Assembly: GCF_000425185.1 (NCBI RefSeq) | Contig: NZ_AULH01000006.1 | Span: forward strand, 186,001 to 250,000 | Direction of reading: 5' to 3' | From: Pleomorphomonas koreensis DSM 23070 | Lineage (GTDB): Bacteria > Pseudomonadota > Alphaproteobacteria > Rhizobiales > Pleomorphomonadaceae | Length of the DNA stretch: 64,000 nt | In this document: piece after piece, positions 46,775 to 55,470 of the stretch | Layout of the letters: the number at the start of each line of letters is the position of its first letter | Numbering within the stretch: position 1 is the stretch's first letter | Program-made: the position numbers and the translations under genes | The notes under the pieces: generated by a model | What the model saw: only the letters and a program-made list of their open reading frames with translations | Told to the model about the DNA's origin: nothing | Databases searched by the model: none

Positions 46775-46934
46775 GCGCTGACCGGTTCCGGCCGGAGGCG
46801 TGAGTCCTAAGGAACACAACCCCATGCCAAGCGACAGTAGTCGATTGTCCTTGTCGTCACGGCCGACGCCGGACTGACCCGCATGGGTTGGCTCACCCGC
46901 GATCCGCCGTGACGACGGATCGAGAGGTGAGACC
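46775..46934 (+). ncRNA. Structured mgtE leader, candidate cis-regulatory RNA
   Basis: Three nested or consecutive pairings can be read directly. GCGTGAGTCC (46798-46807) pairs with GGCTCACCCGC (46890-46900) with small bulges. Inside it, AACCCCATGC (46818-46827) pairs with GCATGGGTT (46881-46889) with one bulged C. A third hairpin, GATCCG/CGGATC (46901-46921), ends directly before the mgtE ribosome site GAGAGGTGAG. A 17-codon reading frame lies inside the first two. It does not match the M-box or any riboswitch I know. Confidence 0.5.
46824..46877 (+). CDS. Candidate 17-codon leader peptide upstream of mgtE
   Basis: A short reading frame, MPSDSSRLSLSSRPTPD then TGA, starts inside the 5' strand of a leader stem. 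AAGGA lies about ten bases before the ATG. The stop falls just before the 3' strand of the same stem, so translating ribosomes would open the stem. The Asp- and Pro-containing sequence recalls MgtL of enteric bacteria, which couples ribosome behaviour to Mg2+. There is no proof that it is translated. Confidence 0.4.
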   Translation: MPSDSSRLSLSSRPTPD

Positions 46935-48302
46935 ATGGAAGACATCCGCATCGCGCCCGGCGCGGTCGATCTGGTACTGTTTGCCGACCTGTTTGACGCG
47001 CATGCCGCCGATATCGTTGCCCGTCTCAATGACGAGGACAGGGAGACTGCGGCGGCGGTGCTCGCCCACCTCCCCCTCGAACGCGCCATCGACGTGTTCG
47101 ACCGGCCGGAGCTGACCCGCGCCGGCGACCTGCTCCTCGACCTGCCGCACGACCGGGCCGGCGAAATCCTCAAGGGCATGGCCGACGACCGCGCCGCCGA
47201 CGTGCTGCGCGCGCTCGACGAGGCGGATCGCTCCGAGCTGTTGAAGCGCGTCGACTTCGACAGCGCCTGGCCGCTGAAGCGGCTGCTCGCCTATCCCGAG
47301 GGCACGGCCGGCAGCCTGATGTCGACCGAGTTCGTCAGCGTGCCCGACACCTATACGGTGGCCGAGACGCTGCGCCACATCCGCGAGGTCGAGAGCACCC
47401 GCGAGACGGTCTATTCGATTCACGTGCTCGACCCGCAGACGCGCGCCCTCAAGCGGGTCGTGACGCTGCGCGAACTGATCATCGGCGAGCCTCAAGAACC
47501 GATCCTCGATCTCGCCCCCGATCGCCAGCCGATCACCGTGCGCGCCGAGATCGACCGCGAGGAGGTCGCCCGGCTGATCTCCATCCACGACCTCCTGTCG
47601 GTGCCGGTAGTCAACGAGCGGCGGCAGATGCTGGGCATCGTCACCGTCGACGACGTGATCGACGCCATCCTGGCCGAAGGCAGCGAGGACGTGCAGAAGT
47701 TCGGCGGCGTCGAGGGCGTGACCGAGCCCTATCTCGATACCGGCTTCTTCAGCATGTACCGCAAGCGCGCCGGCTGGCTCGCCGTGCTGTTCCTGAGCGA
47801 GATGCTGACCGCCAGCGCCATGCAGCATTTCGAGGACGAATTGCAGAAGGCGGTGGTGCTGACGCTGTTCATACCGCTGATCATGAGTTCGGGCGGCAAC
47901 TCCGGTTCGCAGGCGACCTCGCTGCTGATCCGCGCCCTGGCGCTCGGCCAGTTGCGGCTGCGCGACTGGTGGCGGGTGGCGCTACGCGAAATCCCGATCG
48001 GCCTGACGCTCGGCGCCAGCCTCGGCGTGATCGGCATGGTTCGCATCGCCGCCTGGCAGACGCTCGGCATCTTCGACTATGGCCAGCACTGGGAGCTGAT
48101 CGCCCTGACGGTCGGCGTCGGCCTCGTCGGCATCGTCACCTTTGGCTCGCTCGCCGGTTCGATGCTGCCGTTCATGCTGAAACGGCTGGGCTTCGACCCG
48201 GCAAGCGCTTCGGCGCCGTTCGTCGCCACGCTGGTCGACGTCACGGGCCTTGTCATCTACTTCAGCGTGGCGCTGCTGATCCTGCGCGGCACGCTGCTCT
48301 GA
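46935..48302 (+). CDS. mgtE: Magnesium transporter MgtE
   Basis: A 455-residue Mg2+ channel. The N domain of acidic helices (about residues 15-130; LLDLPHDRAGEILKGMADDRAADVL) is followed by two CBS motifs (about residues 135-255; EGTAGSLMSTEFVSVPDTYTVAETL and LLSVPVVNERRQMLGIVTVDDVID). Five membrane helices make up residues 275-455, with the conserved SSGGNSGSQATSLLIRAL pore motif. Mg2+ bound between the N and CBS domains closes the channel. The start at 46935 has the ribosome site GAGAGGTGAG. The long structured leader suggests control at the RNA level. Confidence 0.96.
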   Translation: MEDIRIAPGAVDLVLFADLFDAHAADIVARLNDEDRETAAAVLAHLPLERAIDVFDRPELTRAGDLLLDLPHDRAGEILKGMADDRAADVLRALDEADRSELLKRVDFDSAWPLKRLLAYPEGTAGSLMSTEFVSVPDTYTVAETLRHIREVESTRETVYSIHVLDPQTRALKRVVTLRELIIGEPQEPILDLAPDRQPITVRAEIDREEVARLISIHDLLSVPVVNERRQMLGIVTVDDVIDAILAEGSEDVQKFGGVEGVTEPYLDTGFFSMYRKRAGWLAVLFLSEMLTASAMQHFEDELQKAVVLTLFIPLIMSSGGNSGSQATSLLIRALALGQLRLRDWWRVALREIPIGLTLGASLGVIGMVRIAAWQTLGIFDYGQHWELIALTVGVGLVGIVTFGSLAGSMLPFMLKRLGFDPASASAPFVATLVDVTGLVIYFSVALLILRGTLL

Positions 48303-48319
48303 CCGCCATCCGGCAGTCC

Positions 48320-49639
<1,320 letters not shown>

Positions 49640-49695
49640 GAGGATCTCCGGGCGAACGGATCGCGGCGGCTCCTGCGGCCTCCGTGTCGCTACGT

Positions 49696-49734
49696 AGATA
49701 ACGACAGGCCGGTTTCCTGAACAAGCAGTTATCT
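49696..49734. promoter_or_regulatory. Inverted repeat AGATAAC-N25-GTTATCT in the aminotransferase/XRE gap
   Basis: Exact 7-base arms (49696-49702 and 49728-49734) lie between the divergent aminotransferase and XRE-cupin genes, about 57 bases upstream of the aminotransferase start. The position suits an operator for the divergent regulator. Confidence 0.4.
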
Positions 49735-49780
49735 TGCGCAGGGGCCACCCCTTGCAATTGCGGGCGATTCGTGGCGGCCT

Positions 49781-49796
49781 GTTCGGAATATCGAAC
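49781..49796. promoter_or_regulatory. Palindrome GTTCG-N6-CGAAC before the XRE-cupin gene
   Basis: A 16-base palindrome with perfect 5-base arms ends 20 bases before the ATG at 49817. It is a plausible autoregulatory site of the XRE protein. The neighbouring AACAGGGAGG supplies the ribosome site. Confidence 0.4.
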
Positions 49797-49816
49797 GAGT
49801 TAACAGGGAGGACGGC

Positions 49817-50365
49817 ATGACGCTCGATCTCGGCGGCCGGCTCAGGCGGTTTCGCGAGGCGCGCGGCTTCTCCCAGCGCGAGCTGGCCCGGCGGGCCGGC
49901 ATCTCCAACGCCACGGTCAGCCAGATCGAATCCAACACCATCAGCCCGTCGGTGGGGGCCCTGAAGCGCATCCTCGACGCGCTGCCGCTGCCGATGTCGG
50001 ACTTCTTCGCCGAGGAAGCGCCGGCCGCCGAGCAGATATTCTTCCGGGCCGAGGACCTGATGGAGATCGGCCGCGGCGGCGTCTCCTACCGGCAGGTCGG
50101 CCGCGACCTTTCCGGCAAGGCGTTGCAGATCCTGTCCGAGCGCTACGAGGTGGGCGGCGATTCCGGCCGCATCCGCATCCGCCACGAGGGCGAGGAAGGC
50201 GGCATCGTGCTCTGCGGCCAGCTGGAGGTGACGGTCGGCGATGAGCGGCAGGTGCTCGGCCCCGGCGAAGCCTATTATTTCAAAAGCCAGGAGCCGCACC
50301 GCTTCCGCAACGTCAGCGATGAGGTCTGCGAGGTGATCTCGGTCTGCACGCCGCCAAGCTTCTGA
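49817..50365 (+). CDS. XRE-cupin transcriptional regulator (PuuR-like)
   Basis: A 182-residue regulator. The N-terminal HTH_XRE (LGGRLRRFREARGFSQRELARRAGISNATVSQIESNTISPSVGALKRIL) is joined to a C-terminal cupin (from about residue 110; RHEGEEGGIVLCGQLEVTVGDERQVLGPGEAYYF, then PHRFRN). The architecture is that of PuuR, which controls putrescine degradation and senses the small amine. It is divergent from the omega-amino-acid aminotransferase gene, its likely target. Confidence 0.92.
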   Translation: MTLDLGGRLRRFREARGFSQRELARRAGISNATVSQIESNTISPSVGALKRILDALPLPMSDFFAEEAPAAEQIFFRAEDLMEIGRGGVSYRQVGRDLSGKALQILSERYEVGGDSGRIRIRHEGEEGGIVLCGQLEVTVGDERQVLGPGEAYYFKSQEPHRFRNVSDEVCEVISVCTPPSF

Positions 50366-50453
50366 AGACTCCGATGAAATTCATCCACTGCCACCGCCGT
50401 TTTGCGATCGATCGGGACTTGCCGAACGCCTGGATTGCGTGGACAGTCGCGGC

Positions 50454-51125
50454 ATGACCTACGATACAGTCCCCGACAGCAACGACCTCGCCCGAGCGCG
50501 CGGCTCGAAGAAGCGGACGCGCATCCAGGTCGAGAATGAGGAGCGTATCCTCGACGCGGCGCTGGAGGTGTTCTCGCGCTACGGCTTCCGCGGCGCCACC
50601 GTCGACCAGATCGCCGAACGGGCCGGCATGTCCAAGCCGAACCTCCTCTACTATTTCCGCCGCAAGCACGACATCTACACCGCCGTGCTGACGCGCACGC
50701 TCGACATGTGGCTCGCGCCGTTTCGCGACATGGCCGAGGAAGGCGATCCGGAGACCGAGCTGAGCGGCTACATCCGCCAGAAGCTGGAGCAGTCGCGCGA
50801 CTTTCCGCTGGAAAGCCGGCTGTTCATCGGCGAGGTGCTGCAAGGGGCGCCGCATCTCGACGGCGTGCTGAAGACCGACCTCAAGTCGCTGGTCGCCGAG
50901 AAGGCCGAGGTGATCCGCCGCTGGATCAAGGCTGGCCGGCTGATCGACGTCGATCCCGTCCACCTGATCTTCATGATCTGGGCAACGACGCAGCATTACG
51001 CCGACTTCGACGTGCAGGTCCGCTCGGTGCTGGGGTGCGGCATCGACGACCCCGCCACCTTCCGCGCCGCCTCCGACACGGTGATCGGCGTGCTGATGCG
51101 CGGCATCCTGCCGGGCAACCGCTGA
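50454..51125 (+). CDS. rutR: TetR-family regulator RutR
   Basis: A 223-residue repressor. The N-terminal HTH (NEERILDAALEVFSRYGFRGATVDQIAERAGMSKPNLLYYFRRKHDIY) is followed by the RutR-type ligand domain with WLAPFRDM, RQKLEQSRDFPLESRLFIGEVLQGAPHL and HLIFMIWATTQHYADFDVQV, which closely follow E. coli RutR. RutR senses uracil and thymine and controls pyrimidine use. This supports a pyrimidine-catabolic role for the nearby aminotransferase and the dihydropyrimidinase pair 6-11 kb away. It converges with the AraC gene; the stops abut. Confidence 0.9.
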   Translation: MTYDTVPDSNDLARARGSKKRTRIQVENEERILDAALEVFSRYGFRGATVDQIAERAGMSKPNLLYYFRRKHDIYTAVLTRTLDMWLAPFRDMAEEGDPETELSGYIRQKLEQSRDFPLESRLFIGEVLQGAPHLDGVLKTDLKSLVAEKAEVIRRWIKAGRLIDVDPVHLIFMIWATTQHYADFDVQVRSVLGCGIDDPATFRAASDTVIGVLMRGILPGNR

Positions 51126-51860
51126 TCAGGCTTCCGCCCGCCGCCTGAAGGCGCCCGGCGGCAGGCCGCGCGCCGCGCGGAACATGGCGACGAAGGCGCT
51201 GACGCTCTCATAGCCCGCCTCGATGGCGACGTCGCCGACGCCCATGCCGTCGGCGAGGCGCGTCGCCGCCCGGTGGACGATGGCCGCCCGCTTCCAGGCG
51301 GCGAAGGTCATGCCGACCTCGCGCTCGAAATGCCGCGTGAAGCTCCGGCGCGACATGGCCACCGCGGCGGCGGCGGCGTCGATGCCGGTCTTGACGCTCG
51401 GTGCGGCGAGGAAGGATAGCGCCCAGTCGCGCATGCGCGGATTTCCCGGCAGGCGCATGCCGGCTTCGTCGCCGGCGCCGGCCTCGATCTCGTGGGCGAC
51501 GACGTCGAGCAGCGGTCCGACCAGCGGGTCGCCCGGTTCAAGGCCGCGCAACCGTTCGAGCGCCGTCAGCAGCAGCGGCGACGCCTCCAGCACGGTGATG
51601 CGGTCCGGCAGGCGGCGGGCGAAGTCGTCGGCGACCAGCGTCAGCCAGAAACGCACCTCGCCGTGCGAGCGGGAGGCGTGCGGCAGGCCGGCCGGAATCC
51701 AGTGCAGCCGGCCGGCGGGGATGGCCCAGATGCCGCCGTCGGCCTCAAGGCTCAGCACGCCGCGCTCGATATAGGTGAGCTGGCCCTGGTCGTGGGTGTG
51801 CATGGCGGCGCTGTGGCGCCGATCGCTCTCGACGAGACGGTTATGGCAGGCGTCGGTCAC
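51126..51860 (-). CDS. AraC-family regulator with cupin domain
   Basis: A 244-residue regulator. The N-terminal cupin contains HTHDQGQLTYIERGVLSLEADGGIWAIPAGRLHWIPAGLPH (about residues 21-62). Two AraC helix-turn-helix motifs occupy about residues 150-240 (DAAAAAVAMSRRSFTRHFEREVGMTFAAWKRAA and VAIEAGYESVSAFVAMFRAARGLPPGAFR). It is divergent from the azoreductase gene, and the 96-base gap contains the palindrome TATCGATA (51892-51899). Control of that gene is likely. Confidence 0.9.
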   Translation of the reverse strand: MTDACHNRLVESDRRHSAAMHTHDQGQLTYIERGVLSLEADGGIWAIPAGRLHWIPAGLPHASRSHGEVRFWLTLVADDFARRLPDRITVLEASPLLLTALERLRGLEPGDPLVGPLLDVVAHEIEAGAGDEAGMRLPGNPRMRDWALSFLAAPSVKTGIDAAAAAVAMSRRSFTRHFEREVGMTFAAWKRAAIVHRAATRLADGMGVGDVAIEAGYESVSAFVAMFRAARGLPPGAFRRRAEA

Positions 51861-51956
51861 TTTGGCCCAAACTCAATATTGATTGATCCACTATCGATAA
51901 CAGATCGCCGGCGCCAGCGATAGGGTGTCGCCCGACAGTCAATCGGAGCCAGACAC

Positions 51957-52526
51957 GTGACCATCCTGCATATCGATTCCAGCATCCAGACCGAGGGCTC
52001 GGTTTCGCGCCGGCTCACCGCCGCCATCGTCGCGGCCGTGGCCGAGCCGGGCGAGACGGTAATCCGCCACGATCTCACCACCGAGGCGCCGGCCGCCATC
52101 AACCCGCGCGCCGGCGACAGTCCTGCTGCCGACGAGTTCCTCGCCGCCGACGTGATCGTCATCGGCGCGCCGATGTATAACCTCAGCGTGCCGTCGCGCC
52201 TCAAGGCGTGGCTCGACTCGATCTCCATTCCGCGCAAGACCTTCCGCTACACCGAGAAGGGGCCGGAGGGCCTGGCCGGCGGCCGCAGGGTGATCGTCGC
52301 CTACGCGAGCGGCGGCTTCCACCGCGGGCCGGAGGAGGATTTCGTCGATCCCTACCTCCGCTCCTTCTTCCGCCTGCTTGGCATCAAGGACATCGACGTG
52401 GTGCGCGCCGAGGGCGTCAACATCTCCGACGAGCACAAGGCGCGGGCACTGGCGGCGGCCGACGCCGAGATCGCTGGCATCGCCGCCCGCCTCCGCGCCG
52501 AACGGCGGCAGGCCGTCGACGCCTGA
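51957..52526 (+). CDS. azoR: FMN-dependent NADH-azoreductase
   Basis: A 189-residue flavodoxin-fold enzyme. The start ILHIDSSIQTEGSVSRRL gives the FMN phosphate loop. The motif APMYNLSVPSRLKAWLDSI (about residues 70-88) binds the isoalloxazine, and YASGGFHRGP follows. It reduces quinones and azo compounds with NADH and is often induced by electrophilic stress through a divergent AraC or MarR regulator, as here. The start is a GTG at 51957; no ATG fits. Confidence 0.92.
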   Translation: MTILHIDSSIQTEGSVSRRLTAAIVAAVAEPGETVIRHDLTTEAPAAINPRAGDSPAADEFLAADVIVIGAPMYNLSVPSRLKAWLDSISIPRKTFRYTEKGPEGLAGGRRVIVAYASGGFHRGPEEDFVDPYLRSFFRLLGIKDIDVVRAEGVNISDEHKARALAAADAEIAGIAARLRAERRQAVDA

Positions 52527-52533
52527 CCTCGCC

Positions 52534-53088
52534 TCAGGTTCTCACGAAGACGGCGGCGTGGCTCCGCCAGATGTCCCGGCGCTCCATAAGGACAAGACCG
52601 GCGGCTTCCGCCGCCGCGCACTCCCTGGCGAACAGCGTTCCGGAGACATGGCCGGTCGGCTCGGCCATCAGCAGCCGCGCGCCGGGCTTCATGCTCGACG
52701 CCGCCTCGACGAAGAAGGCGGCGGCATCGTCCAGCTCGTGGACGACGGCGAAGGCGAGGACGAAGTCGATCTCGCCGGCGAGATCGGCGACGCCGAGGCC
52801 GCGCTCCGGCGCGAGGCGCATGTCGATCCGATCGGCGCAGCCGGCCGACTTGGCGCGGCGGCCGAGGGCAGCCAGCATGCGCGGCTCGATGTCGACGACA
52901 TGGACCTTGCCGGCCGGGCCGGCGAGGCGGGCCAGTTCGAGCGTGAAATAGCCCATGCCGGGGCCGGGCTCCAGCACGCGGAAGCCCGGCCGCACGTAAG
53001 GGGCGAGCAGCCGGGCCGGGCGCTGAAGCAGCCGGCGCAACGGGTTGAGCAGGACATAGCCGAGATACCAGGGACAGCGATGGGGCAC
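52534..53088 (-). CDS. Class I SAM-dependent methyltransferase
   Basis: A 184-residue enzyme. It starts at a GTG (53088) with an excellent ribosome site (GGGAGGAG), giving VPHRCPWYLGYVLLNPLRRLLQRPARLLAPYV. Motif I is FRVLEPGPGMGYFTLELARLAG (about residues 37-58), followed by the acidic residue of VHVVDIEPRMLAALG and EIDFVLAFAVVHELDD. The substrate is not known; the protein resembles UbiE-like or lipid-modifying small methyltransferases. It converges with azoR. Confidence 0.85.
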   Translation of the reverse strand: MPHRCPWYLGYVLLNPLRRLLQRPARLLAPYVRPGFRVLEPGPGMGYFTLELARLAGPAGKVHVVDIEPRMLAALGRRAKSAGCADRIDMRLAPERGLGVADLAGEIDFVLAFAVVHELDDAAAFFVEAASSMKPGARLLMAEPTGHVSGTLFARECAAAEAAGLVLMERRDIWRSHAAVFVRT

Positions 53089-53326
53089 CGCGCTCCTCCC
53101 TCTGGAGCATGTCCGTGAAAGCCGACTCATCGGACATGCCATGTTTCTTCACGCAACTCCGGACGCAAACCCGTTTCCCACTTTTGCTGGAATTGCCCTG
53201 GCAAACAAGCGGCGAACCGGCCGGTGCGCCTGCCGATGCCTAGAGATGGGGTGGCGGACGGCGGCCGTCGATAGCATCGCCGCTCGGGACGAGTGCGTAG
53301 ACGGATATTGACAGCATGCTTACTTA

Positions 53327-53344
53327 ATGACAGCATATTGTCAT
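53327..53344. promoter_or_regulatory. MarR operator candidate touching the start codon
   Basis: A perfect palindrome ATGACA-N6-TGTCAT ends one base before the ATG at 53346. A second copy of TGACAGCAT lies 19 bases upstream (53309-53317), within a TTGACA sequence (53308-53313). The pattern suggests binding of the MarR protein to its own promoter. Confidence 0.55.
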
Positions 53345-53345
53345 T

Positions 53346-53822
53346 ATGCCAAGCGACTTCTCTCCTTTCGACCATCCGGCCAACCGCCTGGCGCTGGCCA
53401 TCTTCCGCGCCAACGGCGCGCTGATCGCCGCGGGCGACCAGACGGCGCGGCCGATCGGCCTCACCTCGGCCCGCTGGCAGGTGCTCGGCGCCATCGCGGC
53501 CGGTGACGACGCCGGGCTGACGGCTGCCCAGATCGGCCGCAACATGGGCCTCACCCGGCAGTCGGTGCAGCGGCTGGTCAACGAACTGCAAGCCGGCGGG
53601 CTGATCGGCCTCCACGACAACCCCAACCACCGGCGTGCCCGGCTGGTGCGGCTGACGGCGCGCGGGCGGGAAGCCTTTGCCGCCGCCAACGCCGCCTGGC
53701 GCCCGACTGCCGAAGCGCTTCTCGCCGGCATGGCCGGAGAGACGATCGAGGCGGCGATCGTCCTGCTTGGCACTGTCGTCGAGCGGCTGACCCACAATGC
53801 CGATCCGGAGGCTTTGCGATGA
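53346..53822 (+). CDS. MarR-family regulator
   Basis: A 158-residue winged-helix regulator. The DNA-binding region reads LTAAQIGRNMGLTRQSVQRLVNELQAGGLIGLHDNPNHRRARLVRLTARGREAF (about residues 58-112). Helices on both sides form the dimer. Its start codon is almost inside a palindrome, so the transcript may be nearly leaderless. It overlaps the next gene by four bases (ATGA) and so forms a two-gene operon with a membrane protein. Confidence 0.92.
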   Translation: MPSDFSPFDHPANRLALAIFRANGALIAAGDQTARPIGLTSARWQVLGAIAAGDDAGLTAAQIGRNMGLTRQSVQRLVNELQAGGLIGLHDNPNHRRARLVRLTARGREAFAAANAAWRPTAEALLAGMAGETIEAAIVLLGTVVERLTHNADPEALR

Positions 53823-54256
53823 TCAAGCGGCTGCACGCCATCGCCGGTCTGCTGGCGCTCGTCACCATCGCCGCCTTCTGGCTGTCGACGGTCGCCGTCG
53901 AGCTGTTCGGCGGCCATGCGGCGATCCTCGCCGTCAAGACCGGCATCCTCCGGGGCTTGCTCGTGCTGGTGCCGGCCATGCTGGCGGTGGGCATGAGCGG
54001 CATGCGTCTTGGCGGCCGCTCGCGCCATCCGCGCGTCGTCGCCAAGCGGCGGCGCATGCCGGTAATTGCCGGCAACGGCCTGCTGATCCTGGTGCCGGCG
54101 GCCTTTGTCCTGCACCATCTCGCCGCCAGCGGCACCATCGGACCGCTGTTCTACGCGGTGCAGGCGGTCGAACTGGCGGCCGGCGCCGTCAACGTCGCGC
54201 TGCTGACGCTGAGCTTCCGCGACGGCCTCGGCCTCAGGCGGCGCCGGGCCGGCTGA
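53819..54256 (+). CDS. Four-helix membrane protein coupled to a MarR regulator
   Basis: A 145-residue inner-membrane protein with about four helices (residues 5-30, 40-62, 78-100, 108-133). It starts within the MarR stop (ATGA overlap), which indicates coupled translation. His residues at HAIAG, FGGHAAI and LHHLAAS might bind heme or metal, but this is speculation. The family is not recognised. The gene ends where the preT relic on the other strand begins to lose sequence, suggesting a rearrangement junction. Confidence 0.7.
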   Translation: MIKRLHAIAGLLALVTIAAFWLSTVAVELFGGHAAILAVKTGILRGLLVLVPAMLAVGMSGMRLGGRSRHPRVVAKRRRMPVIAGNGLLILVPAAFVLHHLAASGTIGPLFYAVQAVELAAGAVNVALLTLSFRDGLGLRRRRAG

Positions 54257-54740
54257 CGGACCTCATTCCGCCGCGAAGGCGGTCATCGACGGCCTTGTAG
54301 GCGGCGATGCCGAACTCGTTGAGGCCGCGGGCCCGTTGATGGTCACTTCATGCCCCCGCAGCGCCAACTCCTGGCGGCAGGCGAGGCCGGCCGGGCCGGC
54401 GCCACCGACAGCCACCCCGCGGCTGGTAGGTAGCCGGCACGTGGCCATACATGGGCGGCGTGGGAGGCCGATACGGACAGGTCTGTCCCCGGCGACGTCG
54501 CCCATGCAGGTCTCCTCGCACGGCGTTCCGGCGGGATAGACGCGGGCGCATGCCGCCAAGGATGTTGGCGGAGGCGATGGTTTCAATGGCATTGTCGACA
54601 TTGCCCGTGCCGATCTTGCGGATGACCAGGGGAATGTCGATCGAGGTCGGGCAGGCGGCGGCGCAAGGCGCGCCGAAGCAGAAGTAACAGCGGCCGCTCT
54701 CGGCCAAGCCTCATGCGCGCCGAGCGGCGGGTGTCGTCCG
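54257..54740 (-). pseudogene. preT: Relic of preT (dihydropyrimidine dehydrogenase, NADPH/FAD subunit)
   Basis: Fragments of a PreT-like protein can be followed through all three minus frames. HPPLGAHEA (about 54733-54707) shifts by one base to LAESGRCYFCFGAPCAAACP and on to SIDIPLVIRKIGTGN ... ANILGG (to about 54550). It shifts again to CARVYPAGTPCEETC ... [26 protein letters not shown] (to about 54320), and once more to RGLNEFGIAAYKAVDD (to about 54265). CARVCP has become CARVYP. The rest, more than half of a normal 450-residue protein, is gone. At least three frameshifts plus the truncation make it non-functional. Glutamate synthase small chain is the nearest alternative, but the GAPC..ACPTSIDIP and NEFGIAAYK motifs favour PreT. 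Confidence 0.82.
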
Positions 54741-55010
54741 AGACGTGCCTCGCGCGATCGGTCGCGCCGAGTTCTCCTGCTGACATGTCCGGCATGGAGA
54801 TTGGCCCGTTGCTGGAGCGTCATACGCCCCTACGAGCACAAACTGGCGAACGCAAACCGTCGCCCTTATCTCTGCCCCGCATTTTTAGCGCGCGACGGCT
54901 CGGGAGCGTGGAAAGGAAAGGATCGAGCAGCGCGGTTGGGTGGATAGACAGGCGATCGGGCCGCCGGGGAGCCGCCACGGCGAGCCGGCGGGCACCGGAA
55001 CCATCCGCCC
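54741..55010. other. Intergenic stretch, no supported gene
   Basis: This lies between the preT relic and the terminator of the candidate small RNA. Short open frames have no recognisable content. Some of it may be the degraded 5' end and promoter of preT. Confidence 0.4.
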
Positions 55011-55034
55011 AAAAAAAGAGGGCTTGCGCCCTCT
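55011..55034 (-). terminator. Intrinsic terminator of the candidate small RNA
   Basis: On the minus strand the stem AGAGGGC/GCCCTCT with loop GCAA is followed directly by seven T residues. It is the strongest minus-strand terminator in the window, and no recognised coding gene accounts for it. Confidence 0.85.
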
Positions 55035-55278
55035 AGTTGTTTTGGACCGCTAGTCCGCGAAACCGCGGAAAGGGGCTGCTAACCCCGCGACGAGTTGAGC
55101 CAGCAACGTTGTCGCAATTTTTATGATAGCGTTTCGCGGGCAATCTTCCAGCACCAAAAGTTGCCCCTTGCACATTTTTGTCGATATCGTGGCAGAAAGT
55201 CCAGATTCCCCCAGCAAGTGCGACATCCTTGCAACAACGCCGCACCCGCCATGAAAGAACGCCGGCTTAGCCATCCAT
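55011..55278 (-). ncRNA. Candidate small structured RNA (or small-protein gene) with own promoter and terminator
   Basis: On the minus strand a promoter-like pair, TTGGGC (55309-55314) and TTTATC (55285-55290, spacer 18), precedes about 265 bases ending in a strong terminator. Within it CGTTGTTGCAA (55229-55239) pairs with TTGCGACAACG (55107-55117) over 11 positions, and GGGCAA pairs with TTGCCC (55138-55166). GC at third positions is low for this genome. A 74-codon frame starting at 55274 (MAKPAFFHGGCGVVARMSHL...) also fits, so a protein product is possible. Confidence 0.5.
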
Positions 55279-55470
55279 CCCGTTGATAAACTTAACGAAA
55301 CACTACCTGCCCAAACGAATGCGCGGCGCCCTGCCCCCTTGATGGAGCCTCCATATCGGCTCCGCAGCCGGCCGGCACCTCCTCACCCACCGATATTCGC
55401 CGCTGCCCCACCCCGGCCGCCACCGCGATTGGGCACGCATCGTTGGACGATGGACCAGCAAATTTATAGA
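55279..55470. other. Gap between the candidate RNA promoter and trpE(G)
   Basis: This 190-base stretch follows the trpE(G) stop on the minus strand. Apart from the promoter candidate at 55285-55314 I see no gene and no clear terminator for trpE(G). Confidence 0.4.
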
